Source of the DNA: Macrolepiota albuminosa | Lineage: Eukaryota > Basidiomycota > Agaricomycetes > Agaricales > Agaricaceae | Direction: 5' to 3' | Assembly (NCBI GenBank): GCA_027475525.1 | Contig: JAMWFC010000132.1 | Span: forward strand, 729,074-793,073 | DNA length: 64,000 bases | Shown: in pieces, positions 21,521 through 33,600 of the stretch | Position numbering within the stretch: the stretch's first letter is position 1 | Layout: every line of letters begins with the position of its first letter | The notes under the pieces: generated by a model | Database searches by the model: none | Told to the model about the DNA's origin: nothing | Seen by the model: the letters and a program-made list of their open reading frames with translations, nothing else | Program-made: the position numbers and the translations under genes

Positions 21521-22028
21521 GGTCAGTCCCCCACCATCATCACCACTTACATCATCACCTGCATCCTACCTCCATAAGCACTCACCTTACAAGCATACAA
21601 ACAATACAGACAATACAGACTTGTTCCTTTCAGATCTAGCGGCAATAAGGGCACCATCCAACAAGGAATGTTGGTGGGTAGTTGTTTGCAGTAATCACCC
21701 TGGTGTTTATTTAGGAATGTATATCAAATTATGTTTCAAACTTGTCCTATGCTCACTGATACAAATGATACAAATCACAGGTCAGCTGCCTGAGCTGCTG
21801 TTGATTCTCATCCAAGCCCCTTCCTCTATAAACATCGTTCAGGTGAAAGTTTGGCATGCAAACTTTTTGTTTGCAAGTTTATGGCAGGTGAAGTGTATCA
21901 CTGACAACTGTCCTGTATTAAGTTCTTTTGATGTATTGCATTTGCCTTTCTCTGTGTAACTTTCTTTTCATCTACATAGCCTAGTCATTTGTATGTCAGA
22001 ATTCAAAAATATAGTTATCAAAAATCTT

Positions 22029-22673
22029 CTAAGCTACATGACAATCTGGTTCAATGTGTCTATCTACACTGTGAAACAGTAGTTTGACAATTTCCTTGTA
22101 CAGGTCAAAAAGACTGAGTCCCATCTGCCAATGACTATCCTTTAATGCAAGCATCTTCTGATATTCCTCCAGGTCCTGCAACTTGTAGTTCTCTTCAGTT
22201 CTGTATCTGTTATCAATATAACAAAACAAGCCTCCCAGTGCATATGATGTAAATGAAGCACAAGTGTCATCTTGAACAGGTAAGTTGGAGTGCATCATTG
22301 TAGCTAATAGAAGTAAAACAAGTGCTTCAGCTGGAAACTCAATGACTTACTCAGCCTCTCACAGTATGATGTGCCTACCCTTGATGAGGTTAAATTTTCC
22401 AAGAGCCTGAATGGTGCAGCAACCCAAGGGACAATTCTCTAAGTCCACATGTTCTGTGTTTGCTCCATTGTCAAGGTTGACCACTATGACAGATCAAGTC
22501 TCAAGCTTTAATTGAACTGACGTCATACAAAGGAGGGTTGAACTGACTACTTTTGAGGCACACATGAACGTGTATGACATGTGCCTATCAAAAAACTGTG
22601 TGAGCATAAATTCTGTAGATATTTGGCTGGCAATCTCAACTCTCAAGTTCACTCAAGCATGCTTGTCTCCTTG
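22029..22673. other. Non-coding or unrecognised DNA inside the KDZ composite
   Basis: A minus-strand open stretch (22298-22029) has a helical peptide (LQDLEEYQKMLALKDSHWQ) of unknown family. The remainder shows no gene. CpG is depleted. Confidence 0.3.
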
Positions 22674-22876
22674 CACTGCTGGCACTAGAACCTATTTTCA
22701 TCAGAAAAAGTGACAAAGAAATGTGTCATGTCATTTTCAATATACATATTTCTAAGGGGAAAAGGTTTGTGACAATGGAAATATGCTTTTTCTAATGCAA
22801 ATAGTTGCTAAAGAAATGGCATGACACATTTCTTTGTCACTTTCTCTGTTGGAAACAGGTTCTGGCACCAGCAGTG
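22674..22876. mobile_element. CACTA-like MITE
   Basis: A 203-base element with terminal inverted repeats of about 57 bases (CACTGCTGGCACTAGAACC at the left, its near-complement at the right). A 3-base duplication TTG lies at both sides (22671-22673 and 22877-22879). The CACTG tip and 3-base target duplication are the signature of the CACTA (EnSpm) superfamily. There is no coding capacity. Confidence 0.7.
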
Positions 22877-22962
22877 TTGGTTTATGTCATTGACACCACC
22901 CAGAAATGATAAATTTGCAGATCTTCATTGCAATCACGTGTAAATTATGACAGGTCAGTCTG

Positions 22963-24530
22963 TTGAATCTACTACTTATGGTATCAATAATATGGGTAAG
23001 AATTCAAAGGCCTCAATCAAAGGCACACATCCAACATCTCGATGACTGCATGTATATGGAGAAGATAGAGCATCTTCTTCACGAAGTAAAGTCAAATCAT
23101 TGGGACATGCAGGTCTGGAACATTTTTGTTGGAAAGTTGAAAAAGCTATTGAACATGACCTTGACAGTAAGTGTTAATTATTTATTATATCCTATAGTTT
23201 TGACTTGGAGAAACTAGTACTAGACAAGAATGAGCAACAAATTTTGAACTCAATATGTGACATGCCTGATTATTATGACCTAGACGATGACAACAGAACA
23301 ACATCCCTTGAATTGGGTGATGTACTAGATGGCATGGTATCTGTGGATCTAAGTCATGCAGGGAGTGAACTACAAAACCTTTTGGAAGATGATCTACAGC
23401 AGAAGTCATGAGTGTTTCTACTTTTTGTCTTAATCTTATTATTTACTCAATAGCGTCAATTAGTACAAAGCAGATTGATAGAAGAACACAGCAAGATTGC
23501 ACTCACAGGTGCAATCTGGCTTTTGCTTCACAGATTGAAAAAATAACAGATGCATACATGAAGTGGAGCACTGCATTAGGAGTGTCAGGTAAAGGCATTG
23601 CAGCACCTCTGAATGATGACAAAGTAGTTCAGGATGTGTGGTGAGTGAAGGTTGTTGATACTTATAGTAAGTTTTATATTCTACACCACATGAACTTTCA
23701 CTTTACGTATTAACCAACTTGATTAGAATCATATGATGCAGACGTGCTCCTTCTCCCCAATAGCCCCAGCATGAATGCCTCTCTAATACTTCAAGGTCTC
23801 TTGCCAGCTGCTCCATATACACCTACAGTGGCTTTCAGCATTCATATTGTTGAGTTTTATCACATTAATCATCTGCACTGCCCCCATCTCTCAGTTCAAG
23901 CTTTTGTCAAGAGCTTATGCAATCTGCATGGCATACCCTTTTGTTCCAACCTAAGTAACCAATTTTCTATTGCATATGACCAATATCTAGCCATTCATAA
24001 GGCTGTTGATGCTAGAGTTCAAGCTGCACTCAATCGCAACACATCCAACTGGAGACTCAAGCATGCTTGTCCAGCATGCATGTATAAGCTCAAGAAGGAG
24101 GAACAACTTGTATATGATATACTTGTGACAATAGATGAGAATGATTCTTTGAAGTGTGTTCTCCACCATGAGCCTGCAATGTACAATAAAACTGGAGAGG
24201 AGCTACCACCAATGTCCATAGAGCTCAGAGATGATTGTATAGTGGGCGGTAACTATTATTTAAGCAGAGATAGAGTTGACAGGTGGGCAAAAGAGGTGCT
24301 TCAAGAGATGCTTTCAACTGGCAAACAGAATGTAAGTTGTCTCTTTGTTTCTCTCTATTTCTTATGCTAAGCCATTGCAGGACAATGAAGAACTTGAAAG
24401 GGGAAGTTGGGATGTTTTGTCCAATAGTGGCAACAAAAAGACTGAGGACAAAGACAGTAACAATGAAAACTTACTTGCAGAATCAGGTGTTGCAGATTTC
24501 TTCTGACGTATAAGTCTTCCTATGATTATG
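22963..24530 (+). pseudogene. KDZ transposase, N-terminal half, decayed
   Basis: 23205-23411 reads LGDVLDGMVSVDLSHAGSEL, and 23480-23580 reads DRRTQQDCTHRCNLAFASQI then EKITDAYMKW. Both match the N-terminal region of KDZ transposases. 23870-24340 holds the stretch with SLCNLHGIPFCSNLSNQFS, DARVQAALNRNTSNWRLKHA, CPACMYKL and DENDSLKCV, followed by SRDRVDRWAKEVLQEML. These are hallmarks of KDZ (CxC-associated) transposases. The frame is broken several times by apparent introns and stops, and the downstream catalytic core is absent, so this copy is not autonomous. Confidence 0.75.
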
Positions 24531-24554
24531 CACATTTTCCTTTGACTTTTCCAG

Positions 24555-26090
24555 AAAAATGGACTTCTTATCTTGTTGCTCAGTATAGTTACAATGCATT
24601 TTTTTTTGTCTTTCTGAGAGTATTCTGAGCAAGGATGTATGCTCACTGTCAGCAATAATGACGAGGCAGTCAAATCAACATCAACAGTAATAAACAAGAC
24701 TGATACATTGATAGGACCCCATATAGGATCAGCGCATCAACGGCAGGCTACAGCAACACGGCACCAGCTCGGGATACCTTAGCACACGCTAATTATCCAA
24801 TTTTGGCAATATTTGATGGCTGGGTACGGCAAGAAGCAGATCCGATCAATGATAGTGCCGACAGCAGCAAGAATGACAACTGACAGATGGCATCCATCAC
24901 TGATGACAGTGCTTAGCAAGAAGATTGATGATCTATCAAAAACTGATGGACAGCTTGGCATTTGACCTTGGCGTCTGACACCGCCTAGCGCCTCGATCTG
25001 GCGCCTGACATTGCTAAGTCTTTTGGACAGACAGAAGGGTGATGGATTGATGGTTTAGCATCGTGATCTGCCGCCTGGCATTGCTAAGGGTTTTGAATGG
25101 ATGGTAGGGATCTGAAACCATTGGAGCTACCCCTATAAAATTTTCTAGTTTACCGGACTTTGGCAATGGTTAGTCACTGGCAATGGTGAACTCCTTGTAG
25201 TATAAAAAGTACTTACCGACTTGTACATACCCATCGAATCAGAGAACAGAGTTTCCTGCTCCCCTTACTTCAGTCTCCCTTACGCTCAAGACCTCATTTA
25301 CAGTTGGCAATGTCGAACTTATTGGCAGTTGCAGACTATCGCCAGCCTTCGACCTATTTGCGCCTTGCAGCTACAGCAGGCATTAACGACGCTTAGACTT
25401 TGCTAAGCTTACTGTGTTCTTGCCGCTGACATTGCCGTGTTCACTTACCGCTTCTTTCATAGGCGCTTTACCTTAGCGCTTCTTTATACTTGCTGACCCC
25501 CTTACTGACTTTACCTCATTTTCACAGGCGCGTTCTCTGGGACCTGCCCGGAACTCCCTCATCACTTTAGCACGCCCAATGCAAGCTTTTGGTACGGTAA
25601 CACTATTAATATATTTGTTACTGACCAAACTTTGGGCATCATCAACATTGATGGACGTGATGTGAGCTCAGCAGGCACTCAGACATTATCCAGTTGCCAA
25701 GGCAGATATTCTGAAATTTATTGCATTTTTTTCCAGAATTTACCATCTACTACTGGTCTGACTGTGATGAACAATGACAGGAGGGGTGAGATCAATGTCA
25801 ATGATGAGTGGGTACCTACCAACATCAAAAGCTAACTGATGTGCTGATGGATGTTGATGGCAATGCCTGACACTGATAGATAATGGGCTTTATAATGGTC
25901 TAGGCACTGGCAACAGTGGGTATTATAACTGGTGAACAGTGGGGAGAATACTAAGTCTATAGAATTAACATACATTTATTCATGGAAGCATAGAAATTAA
26001 GAAACTACCTCTAATTAGTGGGGGAAATAGCCCCTATATTAACCTCTAATAAGAAGGGATATGTGGAAATCACAGGTGTATAGCAGTCTG
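24555..26090 (-). repeat. Right arm of long inverted repeat, split by a solo LTR
   Basis: 24555-24708 and 25645-26090 together match the left arm inverted. The left arm has no LTR at the equivalent place, so it preserves the empty site for the LTR at 24709-25644. Confidence 0.8.
24709..25644 (+). mobile_element. Solo LTR, copy 2
   Basis: A 936-base LTR of the same family and orientation as copy 1, with target duplication ACAT (24705-24708 and 25645-25648). It retains more CpG sites than copy 1. The same TATA-like site lies at about 25199. It interrupts the right inverted-repeat arm, whose uninterrupted partner lies at about 17560-17590. Confidence 0.85.
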
Positions 26091-26400
26091 ATTTAGCACT
26101 GTGTGATCCACACAAGAAGGTTCTAGCTTGTAACCAACGGTTACAAAGACTGATCTCTTTGTTCAATCACAGAATACTCACTATATTGAAAATGCCAAAA
26201 TTCACATGTGTACAATATAATGATCATTAAAAAGTACCTTGTTATTATTTATTTGATACATCATTTGTCAGTCACATCTACACATCATTGTTTCTTGCTT
26301 ACACATACAAATCTTTATTTATCACATTTGCAATCTCTGCATGCATTTTACAAAAATTTATCTCAAGCCAAAATCTCATCTAGCATCTTAATGAAGAAGC
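26090..26400. other. AT-rich DNA, no gene seen
   Basis: A stretch between the inverted-repeat arm and the Copia relic. No coding signature is visible. Confidence 0.4.
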
Positions 26401-27130
26401 AAATAGTGATGCTATTATCAATCACCAATGTAGTTGATAATTGCAGCATATGCAAAAGCTCATGAAGTAGCAAAGCAAAAGAGAAGTTAAGAATAGACAT
26501 TCCAAAATAAATGCTTTGGAGATAGTAGAGGCATGACAGATAAAACACTTAAATAGTAGTTGGAAAAGTCAAGAATAAGGCAAACAAAGGAGAGTCAGCA
26601 AATACTAATAGCAAAAAGAAGACTAAATTTTTCTCACCCTTTCTTATTGACAATTCTAACAATGATATTGATAACAAGATGGTGCTTGCTATTTTATTTA
26701 TATATAGCCATCTCATGTCATACTTCTATCTGTGGGCATTATTATTGATTGTGGCACTAGCAGCTATTTTTTGCTGTTTTGCAAAAAAATCACAAACTAT
26801 CAGGAAATCAGCTCTGGACCAGTTTCTGCAGCTATGAAATGTACCTTCAATGCTCTTGGAAGATATCTATAAATCTACCTACCTACCAAGATAGAAAAGT
26901 GGATTCCTATTCATCTTAACAGAATTTTATTATGCATCTACAATAACAGTCCACGTTATGCCTCAATCACACTGGGTGCTCCCATCTTATTGAGAATGAG
27001 ATGTGTGTTGTTAGAAGTCTAGAACTACAATACAAAGTCATTGATTATATCCTTACACTCTGCAGATTATATTGTGCTGATGAATCACTCACCTCTTCCA
27101 AGTATATATATGTTCACATCAAAATATGTC
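26400..27130 (+). pseudogene. Relic of a Ty1/Copia retrotransposon (protease region)
   Basis: At about 26740-26860 the translation reads IIIDCGTSSYF...ITNYQEISSGPVSAAM...FNALGR. This aligns in pattern with the Copia protease IDSGASSHF...NYQ.I.P.PV.AADG..F.A.GKG. Further on (about 26960-27060, shifted frame) is a gag-pre-integrase-like segment (LNHTGCSHLIENEMCVV). Many stops. CpG is nearly absent. Confidence 0.5.
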
Positions 27131-28213
27131 AATTAACAAGCTCCACTGTCAAATGAAGGTTGTAAATTGACTGACTTTCAGGAGGTCATCTGTCTTAGAG
27201 TAATTACTGGTGTCTAGGTTGACTAAATCCTGCAAAGGCTTATTATATCAAAGGCAACATACTGCTATGTAGCTATGTAGCACGAGGTACACTCTTGATC
27301 TGAAGCGGGACCTGTATTAGTACTGTACAATCTACCTGTCGACGTACTATCACGACATTCTTGTTAGCCAAAGGCCAGGTTATAGATTGAGCACCTTGCA
27401 TGGATGGCGGAGCTGTCGTTTGACTTATTGTCGCCAGCGTTTGTCAATGCACGAGTCAAACAAGGCGAGTTCTGGGTGTTGCCCTGCAGTGTGCGTTTGA
27501 CTTATTGTCGCCAGCGTTTGTCAATGCACGAGTCAAACAAGGCGAGTTCTGGGTGTTGCCCTGCAGTGTGAGGAAGGGGCAACCAAAAGTATTCGAAGAC
27601 AAGTCTCAGTGTAGTCGAGGCTCACATTCAACTGCAGCAAGTCAACCAAAGAGGACGGTTATGGGTATCCTTGAGCCATGTGAGCACCAGTACATACTAT
27701 ACATAGCCTTGGAAGACAGACGCAGCTGACAGCTACCTCGCAGGGTCTACCTGAAGTTCCGTGGTTGTGCCGAGTAGTGGAGAGACTTTATACAAGAGAG
27801 GAGCCTTACTTAGTACACCTACCTGCTCGGGAGAATGTGACCAGTCAAGCGAGTCTCCGCACCTTCAAGACCTAGATATCCTTAGTACGCCAGAATCCCA
27901 GAACGACAGAGGCTACAGGCATGCCAAGACTAGCTATCGATGCCCAATACGAATCAATCAACCTCGGACACGTCAGATGGGAGTAGTTGTAAACCAAATT
28001 GACAAAATCTCATTCGCACGTCAGGTTTTTTCCACGGTCTGTGACTATTCTCCCATACGTATAATAGACGACGTGTCCTCTATGCACTACACGCGTTCTA
28101 AACCATCCACGGCTACACAGAGCCATGGAGACGGGTCTTGTAGACAGGTTGGTCCCAAAACTGACCTCGTCCAGTTTTCGTGCTCTCTTTCTCCTTCTCT
28201 CGCCGCTCTTGTT
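27130..28213. other. Transition zone; unrecognised open frames
   Basis: CpG content returns to normal from about 27280. Plus-strand open stretches 27505-27729 and 27761-28213 show no recognisable domain. A 77-base duplication lies at 27417-27570. Confidence 0.3.
27417..27570 (+). repeat. 77-base tandem duplication 6
   Basis: Offset exactly 77 (CGTTTGACTTATTGTCGCC at 27417 and 27494), intergenic. Confidence 0.95.
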
Positions 28214-28611
28214 ATGGCCAAGGTTAATGTTATCGATGTGGATGCCTCTGGGACTATTGTAGACCTTGCCGGGCAACCATACTATGATCCAGTACTGACC
28301 GTCGATTCCTTTCAGGCGGCTGGACGCCCACCAACATTACTCTCGACGCCTCCGGCGTACCATACATCCCCGTCCCCTCGCGTATAAGCCTGCTCACCAA
28401 ATCCCTCCCACTCTCTGGCATGTGCTTCGCCGTCAAGGACATCTTTGACGTCGAAGGACTTTCTACAGGCGCAGGCTCCCATGCATACGCCCTCGTGCAT
28501 CCCTCCCCGCTCTCCACCACCGCGCCATCAATCCAATGCCTTCTCGCTCTCGGCGCCTCTCTTGTAAGCAAGACATGCACGTCCCAGTTTGCACACGGCG
28601 CACATCCCTGA
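28214..28611 (+). pseudogene. Amidase-signature family protein, N-terminal fragment
   Basis: From ATG 28214 a short sense stretch is followed, after a frame change near 28310 (intron or indel), by the amidase start: LSGMCFAVKDIFDVEGLSTG, then SIQCLLALGASLVSKTCTSQ. The KDIFDV...TG and G.L.SKT.TSQFA pattern is that of fungal amidase-signature enzymes, whose catalytic Lys lies in the FAVKD segment. The protein stops at TGA 28609-28611, before the Ser-rich catalytic loop (GGSSSG type), so it cannot be an active amidase. The next gene fragment continues in the same frame after this stop. Confidence 0.6.
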
Positions 28612-29725
28612 CCCCCATTGACTCCATCTCCACCCCCCAACACCCACGACGTAGCCTCTCTCCACGCTTACATCCTCTCCATCCCTCCTCAGACGCTCCA
28701 CACATATACCGCCTCCCGCCTCCACTCCGACCTCGACCCCGCTACCTTCCACCATCTTGCTGCCTTTTTTGCCCAGCTAACGCCCCTGCCAAAGCTCCAC
28801 TGCATGTGGTGCCACAAGGCATTCTTTGAGATCAAGAATACAGCTAGGAGCTGTCTTGTCGCCCACGACGAGAGCGCAGAGGTGGAGCGTGTGTCGGCCA
28901 AATCAAAGGACAAGGGAACATTGTATGAGATGACATGGAGCTGTTGTGGGAAGACCGTGGAGGGCGATGGGGATATGGGCCCGCCGAACGGGTGGTGTTA
29001 TGAGGGCCAACATACCGTGCGTCTCTCCATTCTCCTTCTGTAACCCACTTGGCTGACACATCATGCAGACCGACACTAAACGCGCACGGTTTCGTGCAGA
29101 CTCGACGATGCACGACGACAAGCTTGTCTCATGTGAGCGTCTACGATGCGGCATGCCCCCACGCAGCACACACAAGCGTGGCCGAGCCGTTGCTGAAGAC
29201 GAGGACGAGCATTCCTCTGCAACGTCCTCGCACCCGTCGACGAACGCCTCCCCGCGCTCGTCCAACGGCCGCAAGAAGGCCCGCACACGCGCACCACCGC
29301 CTCCCCTCGAAGAGTCCAACCAGATGGACATCGTCCACGACAACAACAATGGCGTTACCTGCCCTTCCCCCGGCCCTGCGCCCTCATCTCCCAAACCCAA
29401 CCTGAAACCGCGTGCTAAACCGAAATAGAAACCGAAACCGAAATCCAAACCTGCGAGCGCGACGACGACGGTGTCCAAAACAAGCAGCCCCCTCGTCCTC
29501 GCGCCGCCCTTTGTTTCGCGCCCGTCGTCCCCCGATGCCAACAAGGTCCAGGTTGTGATCACGTCGAGCTCTGCCTCTGTGTCACCCGTGAGGTCGAGGA
29601 AGGACTCAGGTGTCTCGGTGGGAAGGGGCAGGGGGAGCATCAAAGCCAGAGCCAAGGGAAAGGTGCGGACGCTTGAGGAGGTCGTGGATTCGAGCGTGGA
29701 TGCTGAAAGGGCCATGGGCGGCTAA
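28612..29725 (+). pseudogene. Cysteine-rich putative zinc-binding protein, 5'-truncated with internal stop
   Basis: Exons 28612-29016 and 29069-29725, with a 52-nt intron (GTGCGT to ATGCAG). It begins without an ATG (first candidate TTG at 28618). Residues show LHCMWCHKAFF, RSCLVAHDE, SCCGKTVEGD and CYEGQHT, a CX2C-H-CC-CX4H pattern seen in uncharacterised basidiomycete proteins. The C-terminal half is Ser/Pro/Lys-rich. An in-frame TAG at 29426-29428 (codon 253 counted from 28618) interrupts a Lys-Pro repeat. The same frame continues to a stop at 29725. Function unknown; probable pseudogene. Confidence 0.55.
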
Positions 29726-30691
29726 ACCAGGTGACGAGCTTCTTCATTCCATCTCTCCTTCATGCGAATTTCCTGCTGTATGGTCTATGATAATATCTAT
29801 CATATCTACTGCTGGCAGCTCAGATATACTCATTCTCATTCCCCAGTTTTCTTTTATCCGGTACATTGTATCCTTGCGTTCCTTATTCTATTATATCACG
29901 CCATTGAGCGAGTATATTCACTCCTTTCCTTTATTTTATCATACCTCTCCCCAATATGCATATATTGACATTCCTTTCTTGGTTATCTCTTTCTTGCATA
30001 CCATTGTATACTATACTTATTACATGACTTGAAAATACGTGTTGACAAGCATTGTATAATTTTTGGACCAATGACACAAGTTTGCTTGAGGATTTAAAAG
30101 TATGAATATGAAACCATGCTTATTGATGGCATTTTTGAGAGGTAATTATGGGAGATATGGATGATTTATATTCAATGCCATCAACTGGACCTCTTTCTGT
30201 TTTGCCTTGTGCCATGAATAATCTTCATTATCATTTGTTGAGGTTGATGCTGCCATTGTGCCCAGAACCTCTTTGTGAGGACCTCTGCTATTCACACAAC
30301 ACTTATATATTAGACTATATTCCACAAGTATACTTAGTTCCATTTGTATGCATCAGGAATAGATCTTACCACTTACATATATTAAACATACAGGTGCATA
30401 ACAGTAACTTTGATTGGGGGCATGAAACTATACTACACACTGTCCTATGTTACTTCCATCTCATAGCTACAGCCTAACTGAATTATGTACATCTGAGTCA
30501 GAGATCCAATGCTACTTTGCAGAGATACTAACCTTTTCATACATTGAAACAAAACTGAATTATGTACATCTGAGTCAGAGATCCAATGCTACTTTGCAGA
30601 GATACTAACCTTTTCATACATTGAAACAAACTTGCAGAATCATTCTTCTTGATCAATTTCCATTATTTCTAATTCTTTGATTGAGTATAGA
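29726..30691. other. Intergenic, AT-rich; no supported gene
   Basis: A plus-strand open stretch at 30148-30477 has no recognisable domain. A 77-base duplication lies at 30476-30629, just beyond the 3' end of the NACHT-WD40 gene. Confidence 0.4.
30476..30629 (+). repeat. 77-base tandem duplication 7
   Basis: Offset exactly 77 (AACTGAATTATGTACATCTG at 30476 and 30553), intergenic. Confidence 0.95.
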
Positions 30692-33600
30692 CTAATTTAA
30701 GTGTGATAAAAAAAACTTACTACTTTGGCTATCTTGAGACTGGACATCTTGTGGTGCATAGCATTCTGTCCATTGATGACCAAGCCTACATTGAGATAGG
30801 TCAAGGGAAAGAGAACCAAATCGAGAAATAATGAGAGTGTTGCGGGAATGACGAAGAACCTGAAGAATGTTTGGTGGAACCCACATTAAAGGAGTATCAT
30901 TGTAAGAAGACAGAATCCATCCATCAGAAGTAGAATACCATGGCAGATTGACTATCTGTGATGGTTGAAGAGGTTGGTCACTAGATTCAGAGATGTGTTG
31001 GGTTGAATCAAGTGAGAACATTGTAGATGTGGCTCTATTGTTATAGTCTTGTGATTGTTGCATTGCTTCAGTAGGGAAAGTATTCTCATCTTGTACAGAT
31101 TTATCATAAGATTGAGAGAGAACTTGAGATTCATAAGTTGAATGTTTATCAGATGTTACTAGACTAGTTTTGGTGCTATGTAACTGTTGAGTAGTTGAAA
31201 CATTCCATACTCTTATAGAGTGATCTCCAGAGCCAGATACAATTTGGAGCCCATTAGGTGAGAATGCAACAGATGTTACAACATCTGTATGGCCTTGGAA
31301 CTCTTCCACTATTTCACCAGTTGAAATGTCCCAGACACACACAGATCTATCATCAGATCCAGATACAATTTGAGTCCCATCAGGTGAAAAGGCAACAAAT
31401 GTGACATTATCAGTATGATCTTGTAACTTTTGCACCTCTTTACCAGTTGAAACATCCCAGACACATACAGATTTATCTTTAGATCCAGATACAATTTGAG
31501 TTCCATTAGGTGAAAAGGCAACAGATGTGACATAACCAGTGTGGCCTTGGAATTTCACTTCTTCACCAGTTGAAACATCCCATACATGTATAAATTTATC
31601 ACAAAATCCAGATACAATTTGAGTTCTATTAGGTGAAAAGGCAACAGATGTGACATAACCAGCGTGGCCTTGAAATTTTTTCACTTCTTCACCAGTTGAA
31701 ACATCCCATACACATATAGATTTATCAAAAGATCCAGATACAATTTGAGTTCCATCAGGTGAAAAGGCAACAGTTGTGACATAACCAGTGTGGCCTTGAA
31801 ATAATTTCACTTCTTCACCAGTTGAAACATCCCATACACATATAGATTTATCAAAAGATCCAGATACAATTTGAGTCCCATCAGGTGAAAAGGCAACAGA
31901 TGTGACCCAACCAGTATGGCCTTGTAACTCTTGCACTTTTTTACCAGTTGAAACATCCCAGACACATACAGATATATCATCAGATCCAGATACAATTTGA
32001 GTCCCATCAGGTGAAAATGCAACAGATGTGACACTCCCAGTATGGCCTGGTAACTCTTGCATCTTTTTACTAGTTGATACATTCCACACATATATAGAGT
32101 CATGCTCAGATCCAGATACAATTTGAGTCCCATCAGGTGAGAAGGCAACAAATACTATCCAATTAATGTGGCTTTGTAACTTTTGCACTTTTTCACCAGT
32201 TGATATATCCCAGACATATACAGTATCCTCAGATCCAGATACAATCTGAGTTCTATCAGGTGAAAAGGCAACAGATGTGACATAACCAGTGTGGCCTTGA
32301 AATTTCTGCACTTCTTCACCAGTTGAAAAATCCCAGACACATATAGGTTCATCTTCAAATCCAGATACAATTTGAGTCCCATCAGGTGAAAAGGCAATAG
32401 ATGTGATGTTATTAATGTGACTTTGTAACTTTTGCACCTTTTTACCAACATCCCAGATACATACAAATCCATTTTTAGATCCAGATACAATATGAGTCCC
32501 ATCAGGTGAAAAGGCAACAGATGTGACCTGACTAGTGTGGCCTTGTAACTCTTGCACTTTTTTACCAGTTGAAACATCCCAGACACATACAGATTTATCA
32601 TCAGATCCAGATACAATTTGAGTCCCATCAGGTGAAAAAACAGCAGATGTAACATGATCAATGTAGCAATGTACCCCTTGCCTTCTTATACCAGTTGAAA
32701 CATCCCAGACAGATACAAATCCATCATCAGATCCAGATACAATTTGAGTCCCATCAGGTAAAAATGCAACAAATGTGACATTATCATCTTGTAACTTTTG
32801 CACCTCTTTACTAGTTGAAACATCCCAGACACATACAGATTCATCTTTAGATCCAGATACAATTTGAGTTCCATTAGGTGAAAAGGCAACAGATGTGACA
32901 TAATTAGTGTGGCCTTGGAATTTTTTCACTTCTTCACCAGTTGAAACATCCCATACACGTATAGATTTATCAAAAGATCCAGATACAATTTGAGTTCCAT
33001 CAGGTGAAAAGGCAACAGATGTGACATTATCAGTATGACCTTGTAATTTTTGCATCTCTTTACCAGTCAAAACATCCCAGATACGTACAGATTTATCTTT
33101 AGATCCAGATACAATTTGAGTCCCATCAGGTGAAAAAGCAACAGATGTGATGTTATCAGTGTGGCCTTGTAACTCTTGCACTTCTTCACCAGTTAAAACA
33201 TCCCAGACACATACAGATTTATCATAAGATCCAGATACAATTTGAGTCTTATCAGGTGAAAATGCAACAGATAAAACATAATCAGTGTGACCTTGTAACT
33301 TTTGCACTTTTTTACCAGTTGATATATCCCCGACACATATAGATTTATCATAAGATCCAGATACAATCTGAGTCCCATCAGGTGAAAGGGCAACAGATGT
33401 GACAATATCAGTGTGATCTTGTATTAACTTTTGCACCTCTTTATCACTTGAAAAAACCCAGATATATACAGATTTATCCTTAAATCTAGATACAATTTGA
33501 GTACCATCAGTTGAAAAGACAACAGATTTGACCCCATAAGTATGGTTTTGGAACACTTGCACCTTTTTACCAGTTGATACATCCCATATATGGACACGAT

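Larger units (their letters stand above)
17140..26090. mobile_element. Decayed composite element with long inverted repeats, KDZ transposase fragment and accessory genes
   Basis: Segments 17140-17725 and 24555-26090 are inverted copies of each other over about 580 bases, once the solo LTR inserted in the right copy is removed. Between them lie two genes transcribed outward: an accessory gene on the minus strand (20268-17754) and a KDZ transposase fragment on the plus strand (22963-24530). A possible viroplasmin-like fragment lies in the middle. Later insertions are two solo LTRs and a MITE. KDZ (Kyakuja-Dileera-Zisupton) elements are abundant in agaricomycetes. That all parts once moved as one unit is inference. 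Exact outer ends and target duplication could not be fixed because similarity fades gradually. Confidence 0.5.

Noticed and set aside
18974..25644. The two LTR copies as the two ends of one retrotransposon
   Set aside because: Each has its own 4-base target duplication (ACGT, ACAT), and the DNA between them is KDZ-related, so they are independent solo LTRs.
28463..28829. Several overlapping minus-strand ORFs
   Set aside because: They are antisense shadows of the GC-rich amidase and cysteine-rich gene fragments.
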